From Pseudohongiella sp. (GTDB taxonomy: Bacteria > Pseudomonadota > Gammaproteobacteria > Pseudomonadales > Pseudohongiellaceae), in contig JAUSCD010000029.1 of assembly GCA_030651695.1 (NCBI GenBank), forward strand, positions 186,001 through 250,000: 64,000 bases of DNA. Reading direction: 5' to 3'. This document shows positions 20,020 to 27,728 of this stretch, piece after piece. The notes under the pieces were generated by a model. It did no database searches. It was given only the letters and a program-made list of their open reading frames with translations, and was not told where the DNA came from. Every line of letters starts with the position of its first letter. Position 1 is the stretch's first letter. The translations under genes and the position numbers were made by a program.

Positions 20020-21414
20020 TCAGTCAAACACCACGTTGCGAATGACTGAATAGTAGTCGCTGACGCCGCGTCTGAATGCGGCTTCAGGAACGCGCTCATC
20101 GTTGCCGTGTACGCCGGTGTGCTCACCATCATCAGTGATCAGCGGATTAAATCCGTAACTGATAATGCCAAGGTCTCGCGTAAAATGGCTATCGGTAAAT
20201 CCTGTACTGACAGACGGTATTACGCGTGAGCCAGGATGTAATTCTCCGGTTACATTCATGATGGCCTGAAACAGTCGCGAGTTGGTCGTGGATATTGCTG
20301 GTGTGAATGCCATGATCACTTCAACGGTCACACCGCTGCCTGCAATCAACGCTTCCAGCTCGGCTACAAACTGTTCTGATGGTTTATCCGGCAGAATCCG
20401 GCAATCCAGCTCCGCCCAGGCCTCTGGCGGAATCACATTTATTTTATTGGAGCCCTCAAAACGGGTCATGGAACACGTGTCTCGCGTCAGAGCGTGATGA
20501 CCTGCACGTTGCTCATGCAGGCGTTGCATAAACGCCGGATCCTGTATGGCGCGACCCATGTTTGCATAAGAAGCAGCCCATTCATCATTCATGGTCTCGG
20601 CCATGTTGGCAAAGTACTCATCGACCGGCGGGATGATGCGCGGGGGAAAAGGATTCTCGAGCAATGTGTTGAGGGCTGACACTATACGGGTAACAGAGCT
20701 GGTGGTGCGTGGTGATGAACCATGGCCGGGCACATCAACAGCTTCAAGGCGCAACCAGACCGGCACTTTCTGTGTGACTTCTACACCAAAAGTGACGTCG
20801 CCGGCACTACTGCGGCTGCCGCCACCGCCTTCATTAAGCAGGATGCCAGCACCTTCAAAAATCGCCGGGCGATTATCTATCAGCCAGCCAACACCGAACT
20901 CACCACCAGCTTCTTCGTCTGCAGTTGCCAGAAAAACCACGTCGCGGTTCAAGGCCTGACCGGACTGATGCAGCTGAAGGAACGCAACCAGTTGCGCGAT
21001 GCCCAGGCCTTTCATGTCGCGGGTGCCACGTCCGTAGATATAGCCGTCTTTGAGTTCGCCGGACAGTGGATCGAAAGTCCAGTATTGCCGATCAGCAGGA
21101 ACTACATCGGTATGTTGCAAAAGAATGAGGCCAGGCTCATCTCCGCCCTGAAGACGAGCCCAGATATTGCCACGGCCCGGGGCACTTTCAGCTGTTTCAT
21201 AAGAAATGCCGAATTGCTCGAAAATACGGGCATAAAACTCGACGGCACGGTATTCATTGCCAGGCGGATTAATTGTATCCACCTGCACAAATTGCTGTAA
21301 CCAGGTAATTGCCTGATCGTCCAGTGAGGCCGGTTGTGCCAAGCTGTCAGTGCTAACCGCCAGAGCACCAGAGAATGCCAGAACGGCGGGCAGCATCAGT
21401 TTTCTTATTTTCAC
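20020..21414 (-). CDS. Exported M20-family zinc peptidase/carboxypeptidase
   Basis: The 464-residue protein has a clear Sec signal peptide (hydrophobic stretch, then SLAQPAS cleavage region near residue 26). M20 features are LLQHTDVVPADRQ with the first metal His and the Asp, GRGTRDMKG with the bridging Asp, and LATADEEAGGEFG with the catalytic and metal Glu. A later TGFTDSHF and the C-terminal GVHGNDERV supply the remaining ligands. A dimerisation domain lies between. Substrate is unknown. Gly-X carboxypeptidase-like and acetylornithine deacetylase-like members share these motifs. It is convergent with the M28 gene, with only 11 bases between stops. Confidence 0.87.
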   Translation of the reverse strand: MKIRKLMLPAVLAFSGALAVSTDSLAQPASLDDQAITWLQQFVQVDTINPPGNEYRAVEFYARIFEQFGISYETAESAPGRGNIWARLQGGDEPGLILLQHTDVVPADRQYWTFDPLSGELKDGYIYGRGTRDMKGLGIAQLVAFLQLHQSGQALNRDVVFLATADEEAGGEFGVGWLIDNRPAIFEGAGILLNEGGGGSRSSAGDVTFGVEVTQKVPVWLRLEAVDVPGHGSSPRTTSSVTRIVSALNTLLENPFPPRIIPPVDEYFANMAETMNDEWAASYANMGRAIQDPAFMQRLHEQRAGHHALTRDTCSMTRFEGSNKINVIPPEAWAELDCRILPDKPSEQFVAELEALIAGSGVTVEVIMAFTPAISTTNSRLFQAIMNVTGELHPGSRVIPSVSTGFTDSHFTRDLGIISYGFNPLITDDGEHTGVHGNDERVPEAAFRRGVSDYYSVIRNVVFD

Positions 21415-21575
21415 CTTGTTCTCCGGAAAGAGTTGTTTGCCCTATGTTGCACGTAAACCACAACCCAGACAATACGTGTTTTAGGCGCTGAATGATGCAG
21501 TCAGCCACCTTTGCTGTTTTGCTCCCGACCAGATTTTCAGCTAGCATCTGCTCATGCAGGAGCAAATAGTACAGG

Positions 21576-22181
21576 ATGTCATTCGCTATGCAGAGCATTT
21601 TGGAGAACCTGCACCCTGTCGTGGGTGCGTTGTCTGCTTATCCCTATATCGCGCTTTTTATGGGGATGCTGGTGGCTGGCGAAGTGGTTTTACTACCCGC
21701 CATATTTCTTGCCACTGCAGGTCGTCTTGACCTCCCGTTTGTTATCTGTGTATCGGTGATCGCAACATTGATCTCCGATCTTCTATGGTATTGCCTGGGG
21801 CGTCTTTTCCCTGCCGCTACCGTAAGCCGTCTGTCCGGGCGTATAGGTGAAAACTATCTCGATGGCGTTCAACAGGCCTTCAGCCGTGGCGGAAAACGCA
21901 TTCTGTTCATGTCCAAGTTCGTTTATGGCACACGGACAATTGTGCAAGTACTGGCGGGCGTGCATGGAATGGTGTGGACAAGTTACATTCTCGTCAATAC
22001 GGCAGGAGTACTTGCGGTAACAGCTGTGCTCACCGCGCTCTCCTATCTGGTAATGAGTACTGCATATCGTCTCGACGACGTTGTTCAGAACATGGAGATG
22101 GCATTTCTGATGTTTGCCGTCATCACGGTCGCCGGATTCTTCCTGTTTAGCAGGAAGATGAAACAACGGTGGACGCAATGA
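21576..22181 (+). CDS. DedA/VTT-family integral membrane protein
   Basis: The 201-residue protein has four to five hydrophobic segments and the DedA core GRLFPAATVSRLSGRIG followed by FMSKFVYGTRTIVQVLAG, which corresponds to the conserved F/GR.xPxxR region of DedA proteins. DedA members act in undecaprenyl-phosphate or phospholipid flipping and membrane homeostasis. The reading frame ends overlapping the downstream glycosyltransferase as ATGA, so the two are probably co-translated and may act together on a lipid-linked sugar. ATG codons at 21576 and 21588 are both possible starts, and neither has an ideally placed ribosome site. Confidence 0.83.
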   Translation: MSFAMQSILENLHPVVGALSAYPYIALFMGMLVAGEVVLLPAIFLATAGRLDLPFVICVSVIATLISDLLWYCLGRLFPAATVSRLSGRIGENYLDGVQQAFSRGGKRILFMSKFVYGTRTIVQVLAGVHGMVWTSYILVNTAGVLAVTAVLTALSYLVMSTAYRLDDVVQNMEMAFLMFAVITVAGFFLFSRKMKQRWTQ

Positions 22182-22879
22182 TGGTGTCAATCGTAATTCC
22201 TGCATTTGACGAAGCAACAACGATTGGTCGCTGCGTAAAGGAAGCTTTGGGTTGCCCGGAAGCATGCGAAGTTATTGTCGTGGATGACGGTTCCTCGGAC
22301 GGCACAGCGGCCGTTGCTGAAGCTGCCGGCGCCAAAGTCATCAGGCATACGCGCAACGCCGGTAAAGCCGCCGCCATGAATACCGGCGTGTGCACAGCCA
22401 GTCATGACGTAATCCTTTTTATGGATGCTGATGTAACTGGCTTCACGCCTCAACAATTATCCTGCATCGTGCAGCCTGTCATTACAGGAAAGTATGAAAT
22501 GTATGTTGGCATTCGGGCCAGAAAAACCCTATGGCTCAACCGGCTGTTGCATTTTTTCCCCATCATCGGAGGTGAGCGTGCGGTGACGCGTCGTTTGTGG
22601 GAGGCAGTTCCAAAGTGTTATCAGGAGGGTTTCAAGATAGAAATCGCGTTGAATCACAGCTCAAAAAAATTTGAACATGGTATGGGTTTTCAGCTGATTC
22701 CCGGTACCAGACACCATATCAAGGAGAAGAAGTATGGAATTGTGCTGGGATTTGTCCGGCGCCTGATTATGATTGCAGAGGTTCTGATGATTTCTGTACA
22801 GATCTACATCAGGGACCCGGCAGTGAGCTGGTTGAGGCGTGGTGTAATGACTGTGCGGCAGTGGTTGGCTTCTGACTGA
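22178..22879 (+). CDS. Family 2 glycosyltransferase
   Basis: The protein of about 233 residues has a GT2 GT-A fold: VSIVIPAFDEATTIGRCV at the N-terminus, VIVVDDGSSDGT with the UDP-sugar Asp, and FMDADVT as the DXD metal motif. C-terminal hydrophobic and basic segments suggest membrane association. The donor and acceptor are unknown. Dolichol-phosphate-mannose-synthase-like proteins look similar. A GTG at 22169 is also in frame, but the ATG at 22178 overlaps the DedA stop as ATGA and has GGTGG 5 bases upstream, so it is preferred. Confidence 0.86.
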   Translation: MMVSIVIPAFDEATTIGRCVKEALGCPEACEVIVVDDGSSDGTAAVAEAAGAKVIRHTRNAGKAAAMNTGVCTASHDVILFMDADVTGFTPQQLSCIVQPVITGKYEMYVGIRARKTLWLNRLLHFFPIIGGERAVTRRLWEAVPKCYQEGFKIEIALNHSSKKFEHGMGFQLIPGTRHHIKEKKYGIVLGFVRRLIMIAEVLMISVQIYIRDPAVSWLRRGVMTVRQWLASD

Positions 22880-22905
22880 AGCGACTCACATAGACTACAC
22901 ACTCA

Positions 22906-23310
22906 TTACTCAAATGTTCTGTACACGCAGGTGTTGCCTATGCCATGGCGCGAAAATCCCGGCAGGCTGCCGAACGCATCGCCACTGGAGTCAGTTTCAA
23001 ACACTGCGCACAGACTGTAAATGGCAGTATTGATCAGTGTGTAATCATAAGGCCTTTGGTGCACAGGGTCTTGCCATTTTAATCGCGGCCGTGACTCTGC
23101 GAGTTCCTGCAGACTATACGGTAAGCGCTCGTTCGAATTTCTGAAATCATGGATAGCTTCAATAATCAAACCAAGGTCTTCTACACGTTGCTCATCGTTG
23201 CGTTTAAGAAGCGTTGCCTCTGATGGCTCTGGCCACACTGATATCACTATCAACAGCAGAACGCCGGCCAGCAGAACCGAGATAAGCCTGATAAGAATTG
23301 TGTAGACCAA
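22906..23310 (-). CDS. Small pseudopilin-like membrane protein, function unknown
   Basis: The 134-residue frame starts at a TTG codon with AGGT about 9 bases upstream. Residues 3-27 form one strongly hydrophobic segment, followed by a charged helix (LLKRNDEQRVEDLGLIIEAI) and a small globular part with YTLINTAIYSLCAVFET and two Cys near the end. This layout (N-terminal membrane helix continuing into an amphipathic helix, then a beta region) resembles type II secretion pseudopilins, but no prepilin peptidase site is seen and no secretion genes are nearby. I do not recognise a family. It lies alone between convergent glycosyltransferase and divergent TonB receptor genes. Confidence 0.65.
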   Translation of the reverse strand: MVYTILIRLISVLLAGVLLLIVISVWPEPSEATLLKRNDEQRVEDLGLIIEAIHDFRNSNERLPYSLQELAESRPRLKWQDPVHQRPYDYTLINTAIYSLCAVFETDSSGDAFGSLPGFSRHGIGNTCVYRTFE

Positions 23311-23561
23311 AATGTAACTACCTGTGAATATTTCTCGCGACTATATCACAGAATTTTGATTCCCAAAGTTGTAGATTGGACATTCCATTTTTTACTGGAT
23401 ATTGAGCTTGGCAAATGAACATCGACAGCTCGATAACGTTGTGCTAGCGTAATCCGCGATACTCTGTTGTGAGGAAGTAGAGTAGAAGCTGGATCAGATT
23501 TCAGGATAATCCTGCAACTGGCCTTAGTAGTAGCTTAACAATAAAAAATATGGAGCAAACT

Positions 23562-26531
23562 ATGATCGCTTATACACCTTACAAACGCAGGCTGTTGTGC
23601 ACCTCTGTCTGCCTTGCCCTTCTACCTATCACCCACACCGGATTCGCCCAACAGAATCAGGAAACGATGGAGGAGATTATTGTCACAGGTTCTTTTATCA
23701 GGCGCAGTGAGGGTTTTACACAAGCCTCTGCCGTGACGCAGTTGAATGCTGCTGATCTTGCTGATGAAGGCACAATGAATCTTGGCGAAGTGATACAGAA
23801 TCTGTCTTTTGTAGGTGGCCCGGCCTCCTCCATCACCAATACTATTCAGGGCACCTCCTCCCGCAGCACCAATATCGATCTGCGTGGTCTGGGTGCTCGT
23901 TCTACACTGGTTCTGGTCGATGGCAAACGTATTGCGGACGCAAACGTCAACCTGCTGATTCCCACCATAGCAATCTCGCGTATTGATATCGTGGCTGATG
24001 GTGCTGCCGCCCTTTATGGGAGTGAAGCGGTAGCCGGCGTAGTGAACTTTGTGCCGTATAATTCGTACGACGGCATGAAGCTTGAGGTCTATTCTGAGCA
24101 GGATTCCCGCAGAACCTACGAAGACCACTCCCTGCAAGGCTTATGGGGCGGGTCGATTGGTGATCTGGATGTTGTGCTGGCAGGTCAGTTCAAGTCCAAC
24201 ACCCGGCTGGGCTGGGATGAGCGACCTGAGCTGGCTCAGGCAGGCATGAACTACTCCTCCAACGCACCGGGCAACTGGGTGGTTCCAAACCGTAACGCTG
24301 CCGGCCAGTACACCGGCACCACCACAAACAGGCCGGATCCGAATTGTGCGCCTGCATCCCAGCGCCAATCTTATATCAAGGGCGAAAATAACAACCCTTT
24401 TGGCATGCTGGTCGGTAATAATCAGACCGGCACTTGCTATTTTGACTATGGCGACACACGAGACTATCGCAGCCCGATGGATAACAACTCCCTGTTCGCC
24501 AATGCGACCTGGGATGTCAGCGATGATCTGACGCTCTCTCTTCAGGGTTTCACTTCCCGCTTGTATCAGACTTCCTATACATCCACTTCCAACCCGGGCA
24601 ACTCCCGTATTGGTGAGCTCCCGGCAGTCCGCGGTGAAATCCCGGGCAACCCTTTCCGGGCGGTAAATTCCGCCGGACAGCCACTTTACGGCATTGACTC
24701 CAATGGTGATGGTATACCCGACCGCGGCAGTGTTGATCTCAACGGTGACGGCACGCCTGACTACATTGTCACAGGGGTTACTCCCAACGGGGTGCCGCTG
24801 TACGAGGATGTCCGCCCGCGTACGTTGAGACCAATCAACAAAACCCATCTTATGCCGAATGGCTTTACACCCGACGGCGACAATATTTCAGGCAGTGTTG
24901 ATCGCAACAGCCGCTACAGTCTGCAGGCGGATTTCAAGGTGCCTGTGCTCGAAGGCTGGGAAGGTTTTGCGTCCTACAGTCACAGCACCAGACGTTTTGG
25001 TTTCATGGCTACTCAGGAATATGATATTGAAGCCATGAAACAGGGGCTGCGCTGTGACCCTGTCAGAGATCGGGACGCGTGTTATAACCCCTTCTTTGTA
25101 ACAGATCAGGCAAACCAGAATACCGCTGAAGTCATCGAAGCGATTGCTGCCCGCCGGCGGGCATTTCAGGAAAATGAGCTGTCAGTTATCGATATCGTGA
25201 TAAACGGATCACTGGGATTTGAGTTGCCGGGTGGCACCGTCGGCGCAGCCGTAGGTTACCAACGACGTGACGACAGCTACAACAACACACCCTCGGAAAC
25301 AGCGATTCGTGGCGCTACCTGGATTGGCAGTCCAATCCGTGAAAGTGTGACTAGCGGTAGCCGGGTTGTGGATTCTTTCTTTGCCGAATTTGCCTTGCCT
25401 GTACTGGACAATCTGGAGATTGAGGCAGCGGTACGGATGGAGGACTTCAGTACAGGCCAGCGCTCCACAGATCCGAAATTTGGTTTCACTTATGCACCGA
25501 CAGACTGGATGAGCATACGTGGTACCACTGGCGATGCATTTATTGCACCGAGCCTGACGCAGCTGCTGAACCCGGTCAGTTGTGCCCTGTCCACAGTAAG
25601 TGATCGTTTCTCCGCGTTCTCTGCGTTCACCACCTTCTGTGCTGGCGGCAACCCGGCGCTGCAAAACGAAACTGCGACCTCCAATCAATTGGGTTTAGAC
25701 CTGGCATTCGGAGATTTCAGCATATCGTTAACCTGGAATGAAACCGACTTCACCAACAGAATTGTCGGTATCAATGGCCAACAGATCATGAATGCTGAAT
25801 TTGCAGCTTTCCAGGCCTGGTCTGGTTTCACCGGCAGTGGTGTAGGAGCTGCCAACCGGCCCAGCATGGATCAACTTCGTGCGTGGCTGGCCAGCGGACT
25901 ATCAAATCCGGACATCATCCGTGACAGAAACGATCTTGGTACTATACTGCAGGTGAATTCGCCGGGTAGCGTTAACGCGCAGTCCATCAAGGTCACGGCT
26001 TATGATGTTCAGGCCGATTACAGGTACAGTCTCGGCAATCGCGGAGACCTGCGCTTTAACCTGCAAGCAACCAATATGAGAGAGTTCCTGTATGCGGACA
26101 GCACAACTGCTGTCCCCAGAGATGCAGTTGGCAGTACAGCCTTGCAGACTGCCACCGCGCCTGCTGTACCTGAGTGGAAAGCCAATCTGCGAATGGGCTG
26201 GGTCTTGGGTAGCCACGCTGTTACCGGCACTGTGCGTTATGTCAGCGCTGTGGATTATGACGGTACCCGTTACCCCATCATAGATTCATTCGCCAACACA
26301 AACCGCGTGCCGACTGCCGAGCTGACTGAAATCAGGGCGTGGACAGACTTTGATCTGGCCTACACCTATCGCGGACTGCAATTGTTTGACGGAGAAATGG
26401 CCTTCACATTTGGTGCGCGTAACCTGTTTGATCGTCAAGCTCAGCATACCGATGACTTTGCCGGCGTAATGGGTGAAATGCAGGACCCGATGGGTCGCTC
26501 TCTGTACGCACGTCTGGCTTACGATTTCTAG
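23562..26531 (+). CDS. TonB-dependent outer membrane receptor
   Basis: The protein of about 989 residues has a signal peptide (LLCTSVCLALLPITHTGFAQ) followed by a TonB box and plug start (EEIIVTGSFIRRSEG), the plug segment LGARSTLVLVDGKRI, and a large barrel ending in LYARLAYDF with the terminal Phe needed for outer-membrane assembly. It resembles the large receptors of carbohydrate- or peptide-using marine bacteria. The ligand is unknown. Two loops of the form DxNGDGxPD at residues 379-387 and 392-400 look like calcium sites in an extracellular loop. An upstream in-frame ATG at 23550 exists, but GGAG sits 6 bases before the ATG at 23562. A strong terminator follows the gene. Confidence 0.93.
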   Translation: MIAYTPYKRRLLCTSVCLALLPITHTGFAQQNQETMEEIIVTGSFIRRSEGFTQASAVTQLNAADLADEGTMNLGEVIQNLSFVGGPASSITNTIQGTSSRSTNIDLRGLGARSTLVLVDGKRIADANVNLLIPTIAISRIDIVADGAAALYGSEAVAGVVNFVPYNSYDGMKLEVYSEQDSRRTYEDHSLQGLWGGSIGDLDVVLAGQFKSNTRLGWDERPELAQAGMNYSSNAPGNWVVPNRNAAGQYTGTTTNRPDPNCAPASQRQSYIKGENNNPFGMLVGNNQTGTCYFDYGDTRDYRSPMDNNSLFANATWDVSDDLTLSLQGFTSRLYQTSYTSTSNPGNSRIGELPAVRGEIPGNPFRAVNSAGQPLYGIDSNGDGIPDRGSVDLNGDGTPDYIVTGVTPNGVPLYEDVRPRTLRPINKTHLMPNGFTPDGDNISGSVDRNSRYSLQADFKVPVLEGWEGFASYSHSTRRFGFMATQEYDIEAMKQGLRCDPVRDRDACYNPFFVTDQANQNTAEVIEAIAARRRAFQENELSVIDIVINGSLGFELPGGTVGAAVGYQRRDDSYNNTPSETAIRGATWIGSPIRESVTSGSRVVDSFFAEFALPVLDNLEIEAAVRMEDFSTGQRSTDPKFGFTYAPTDWMSIRGTTGDAFIAPSLTQLLNPVSCALSTVSDRFSAFSAFTTFCAGGNPALQNETATSNQLGLDLAFGDFSISLTWNETDFTNRIVGINGQQIMNAEFAAFQAWSGFTGSGVGAANRPSMDQLRAWLASGLSNPDIIRDRNDLGTILQVNSPGSVNAQSIKVTAYDVQADYRYSLGNRGDLRFNLQATNMREFLYADSTTAVPRDAVGSTALQTATAPAVPEWKANLRMGWVLGSHAVTGTVRYVSAVDYDGTRYPIIDSFANTNRVPTAELTEIRAWTDFDLAYTYRGLQLFDGEMAFTFGARNLFDRQAQHTDDFAGVMGEMQDPMGRSLYARLAYDF

Positions 26532-26571
26532 ACTGCGTTTATCGGATAACCGCAGTGCCAATGGCTGCGGT

Positions 26572-26606
26572 GCATAAAAAGGGCTCCTCAGGGGCCCTTT
26601 TTATGC
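26572..26606. terminator. Bidirectional rho-independent terminator
   Basis: A 13-bp perfect stem (gcataaaaagggc with its complement gccctttttatgc) encloses a 9-base loop, so each strand ends in a run of T. It separates the convergent TonB receptor and 2OG-oxygenase genes and can stop both transcripts. Confidence 0.92.
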
Positions 26607-26623
26607 GATTTTGTCGGGTAGCG

Positions 26624-27235
26624 TCACTTTGACGATGAGACCTGCGGTATGGCCAGCACATTAAAACTGATACTGACCCTGTCCCTGCTGCTCAGGTTTT
26701 CTTCAACACCATGTTCCAGCCATCCCGGAAACACATACATACGACCTTCTTCGGGTCGCATACGCAACTCGCTCGCCGTAAATTCAGTGGCTTTGTCCAC
26801 AGGGTAAGTCATCATTCTGGATGCCACCCGGGGATCACGGAAAAAAATGCTGCCGCACTCGGGGGCATCGAGACTAACGTAATAAACACCACTGAAATGA
26901 CAGTTTGGATGGAAGTGCACCTGGTTGGAGGCGCCTGGCGGACTGATATTTACCCAAGCCTGGCTCTGGAGAGTGAGGTTGGGTTTAAAATTCTGCGATT
27001 CCGCTATTCTTTGACACACCTGCAGGATCCGCAGGTTTATTTCGCTGAACTCAGCCATGTCCTGCAAATTGTTGGGACTTTGCCAGCCCTTGATGTTGGT
27101 GTTTGCAACGCCAGTCGGGTTGCGGATTCGCAGTGCCCTGGCCTGCTCAAGCAGTCGGGCGTTGAATGCTTCACGGTCGTCAAACAGTGTTGTCCATACG
27201 AGTGTGGGAAATAGCAGATTGGGGATGATTTCCAA
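26624..27235 (-). CDS. Putative 2OG-Fe(II) oxygenase (TIGR02466-like)
   Basis: The 203-residue protein matches the small family of putative 2-oxoglutarate-dependent oxygenases found in marine bacteria and phages: N-terminal LFPTLVWTT, then NQVHFHPNCHFSGVYYV with candidate iron ligands, and FPGWLEHGVEENLSSRDRVSISFNV carrying the distal His and the Arg that would bind 2-oxoglutarate. The substrate is unknown and could be a protein residue or a small molecule. It is convergent with the TonB receptor gene, and the region upstream of its start is repeat rich. Confidence 0.8.
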   Translation of the reverse strand: MEIIPNLLFPTLVWTTLFDDREAFNARLLEQARALRIRNPTGVANTNIKGWQSPNNLQDMAEFSEINLRILQVCQRIAESQNFKPNLTLQSQAWVNISPPGASNQVHFHPNCHFSGVYYVSLDAPECGSIFFRDPRVASRMMTYPVDKATEFTASELRMRPEEGRMYVFPGWLEHGVEENLSSRDRVSISFNVLAIPQVSSSK

Positions 27236-27315
27236 GTGTTAGTCCTTTGTCCGTTTTAAATAGCAAATTTATTGTTGGACTGGATTCTACTCCAAAATTG
27301 GGGAAGCAGATAAAC

Positions 27316-27355
27316 GGTGAGAGATGGGCATCGCGGGTAGTAGATTCTTAAAATG
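27316..27355 (+). repeat. 40-bp direct repeat, copy 1
   Basis: This 40-base stretch (begins ggtgagagatgggcat and ends ttcttaaaatg) recurs at 27520-27559 with three mismatches, 204 bases apart. Copy 2 ends inside the att core of the integrated element, so the repeat is the sequence that normally follows the tRNA-Ser 3' end. Copy 1 suggests an older duplication of that flank. Confidence 0.9.
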
Positions 27356-27369
27356 CTGCGTTGAGTTGA

Positions 27370-27495
27370 GGGGGGAGAGAGATTAATCGCAAAAGCCCTG
27401 GTGGCTTTTGCGCCCCTTCGGGCTTCGCGCTGACGCGCTCGTTTTAACTTGCTGCGCAAGTTATCGAACTCTGACGTTCAAATCTCTCTCCCGCC
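27370..27495. repeat. 126-bp hairpin-rich element with tRNA-Ser-3'-like terminal inverted repeats
   Basis: The ends form a 15-bp inverted repeat with one mismatch (ggggggagagagatt and, on the other strand, ggcgggagagagatt). Each end matches 14 of 15 bases of the 3' part of the tRNA-Ser gene at 35117-35131. Inside are a 10-bp stem (cgcaaaagcc at 27388-27397 with ggcttttgcg at 27403-27412), a gcgc stem near 27430, and a 7-bp stem (aacttgc/gcaagtt at 27446-27462). It has no believable gene. It could be a miniature mobile repeat or a relic of repeated integration at this tRNA. The rest of 27236-27557 shows no gene. Confidence 0.75.
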
Positions 27496-27519
27496 GCTGG
27501 GCTGCGGTGGTTATTTACA

Positions 27520-27559
27520 GGTGAGAGATGGGCATTGCAGGTGGTAGATTCTTAAAATG
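27520..27559 (+). repeat. 40-bp direct repeat, copy 2
   Basis: This is the partner of the copy at 27316-27355 (37 of 40 identical). Its last bases are the first bases of the left attachment core, which makes it the original chromosomal sequence immediately downstream of the tRNA-Ser gene before integration. Confidence 0.9.
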
Positions 27560-27571
27560 GCGGAGGGAGAG
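27558..27571 (+). other. attL: left attachment core
   Basis: The 14-base sequence tggcggagggagag is identical to 35113-35126, the 3' end of the tRNA-Ser gene including the encoded CCA. Beyond these 14 bases the two copies diverge. It marks the left boundary of the integrated element. Confidence 0.88.
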
Positions 27572-27694
27572 GCCGCCAAATACCTCTGTAACATATTGAA
27601 TAGAAACATGTTTATTTAAAAAAGCCGCGTCATTGCTGGCCCCTGCCCCGTACACTTGTATCATCTTGCATCATGCTGTATCGTCCAATAATAT

Positions 27695-27708
27695 ATTTTA
27701 TGTTGGGC
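27695..27708 (+). promoter_or_regulatory. 14-bp motif shared by int and terS upstream regions
   Basis: The sequence attttatgttgggc lies 20 bases before the integrase start. Its exact reverse complement is at 32189-32202 before the small terminase gene. The identical match in two upstream regions of the same element suggests an operator or other protein-binding site. Confidence 0.55.
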
Positions 27709-27728
27709 GGGATGATGGAGCGAGAACG

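Noticed and set aside
24141-24848. 235-residue antisense frame in the TonB receptor gene
   Set aside because: It is opposite a clear receptor barrel sequence and has no ribosome site or family motif.
27256-27459. 67-residue minus-strand frame rich in Arg and Ala next to attL
   Set aside because: It crosses the hairpin element and the 40-bp repeat. The peptide is low complexity with no ribosome site, so it is treated as repeat DNA.
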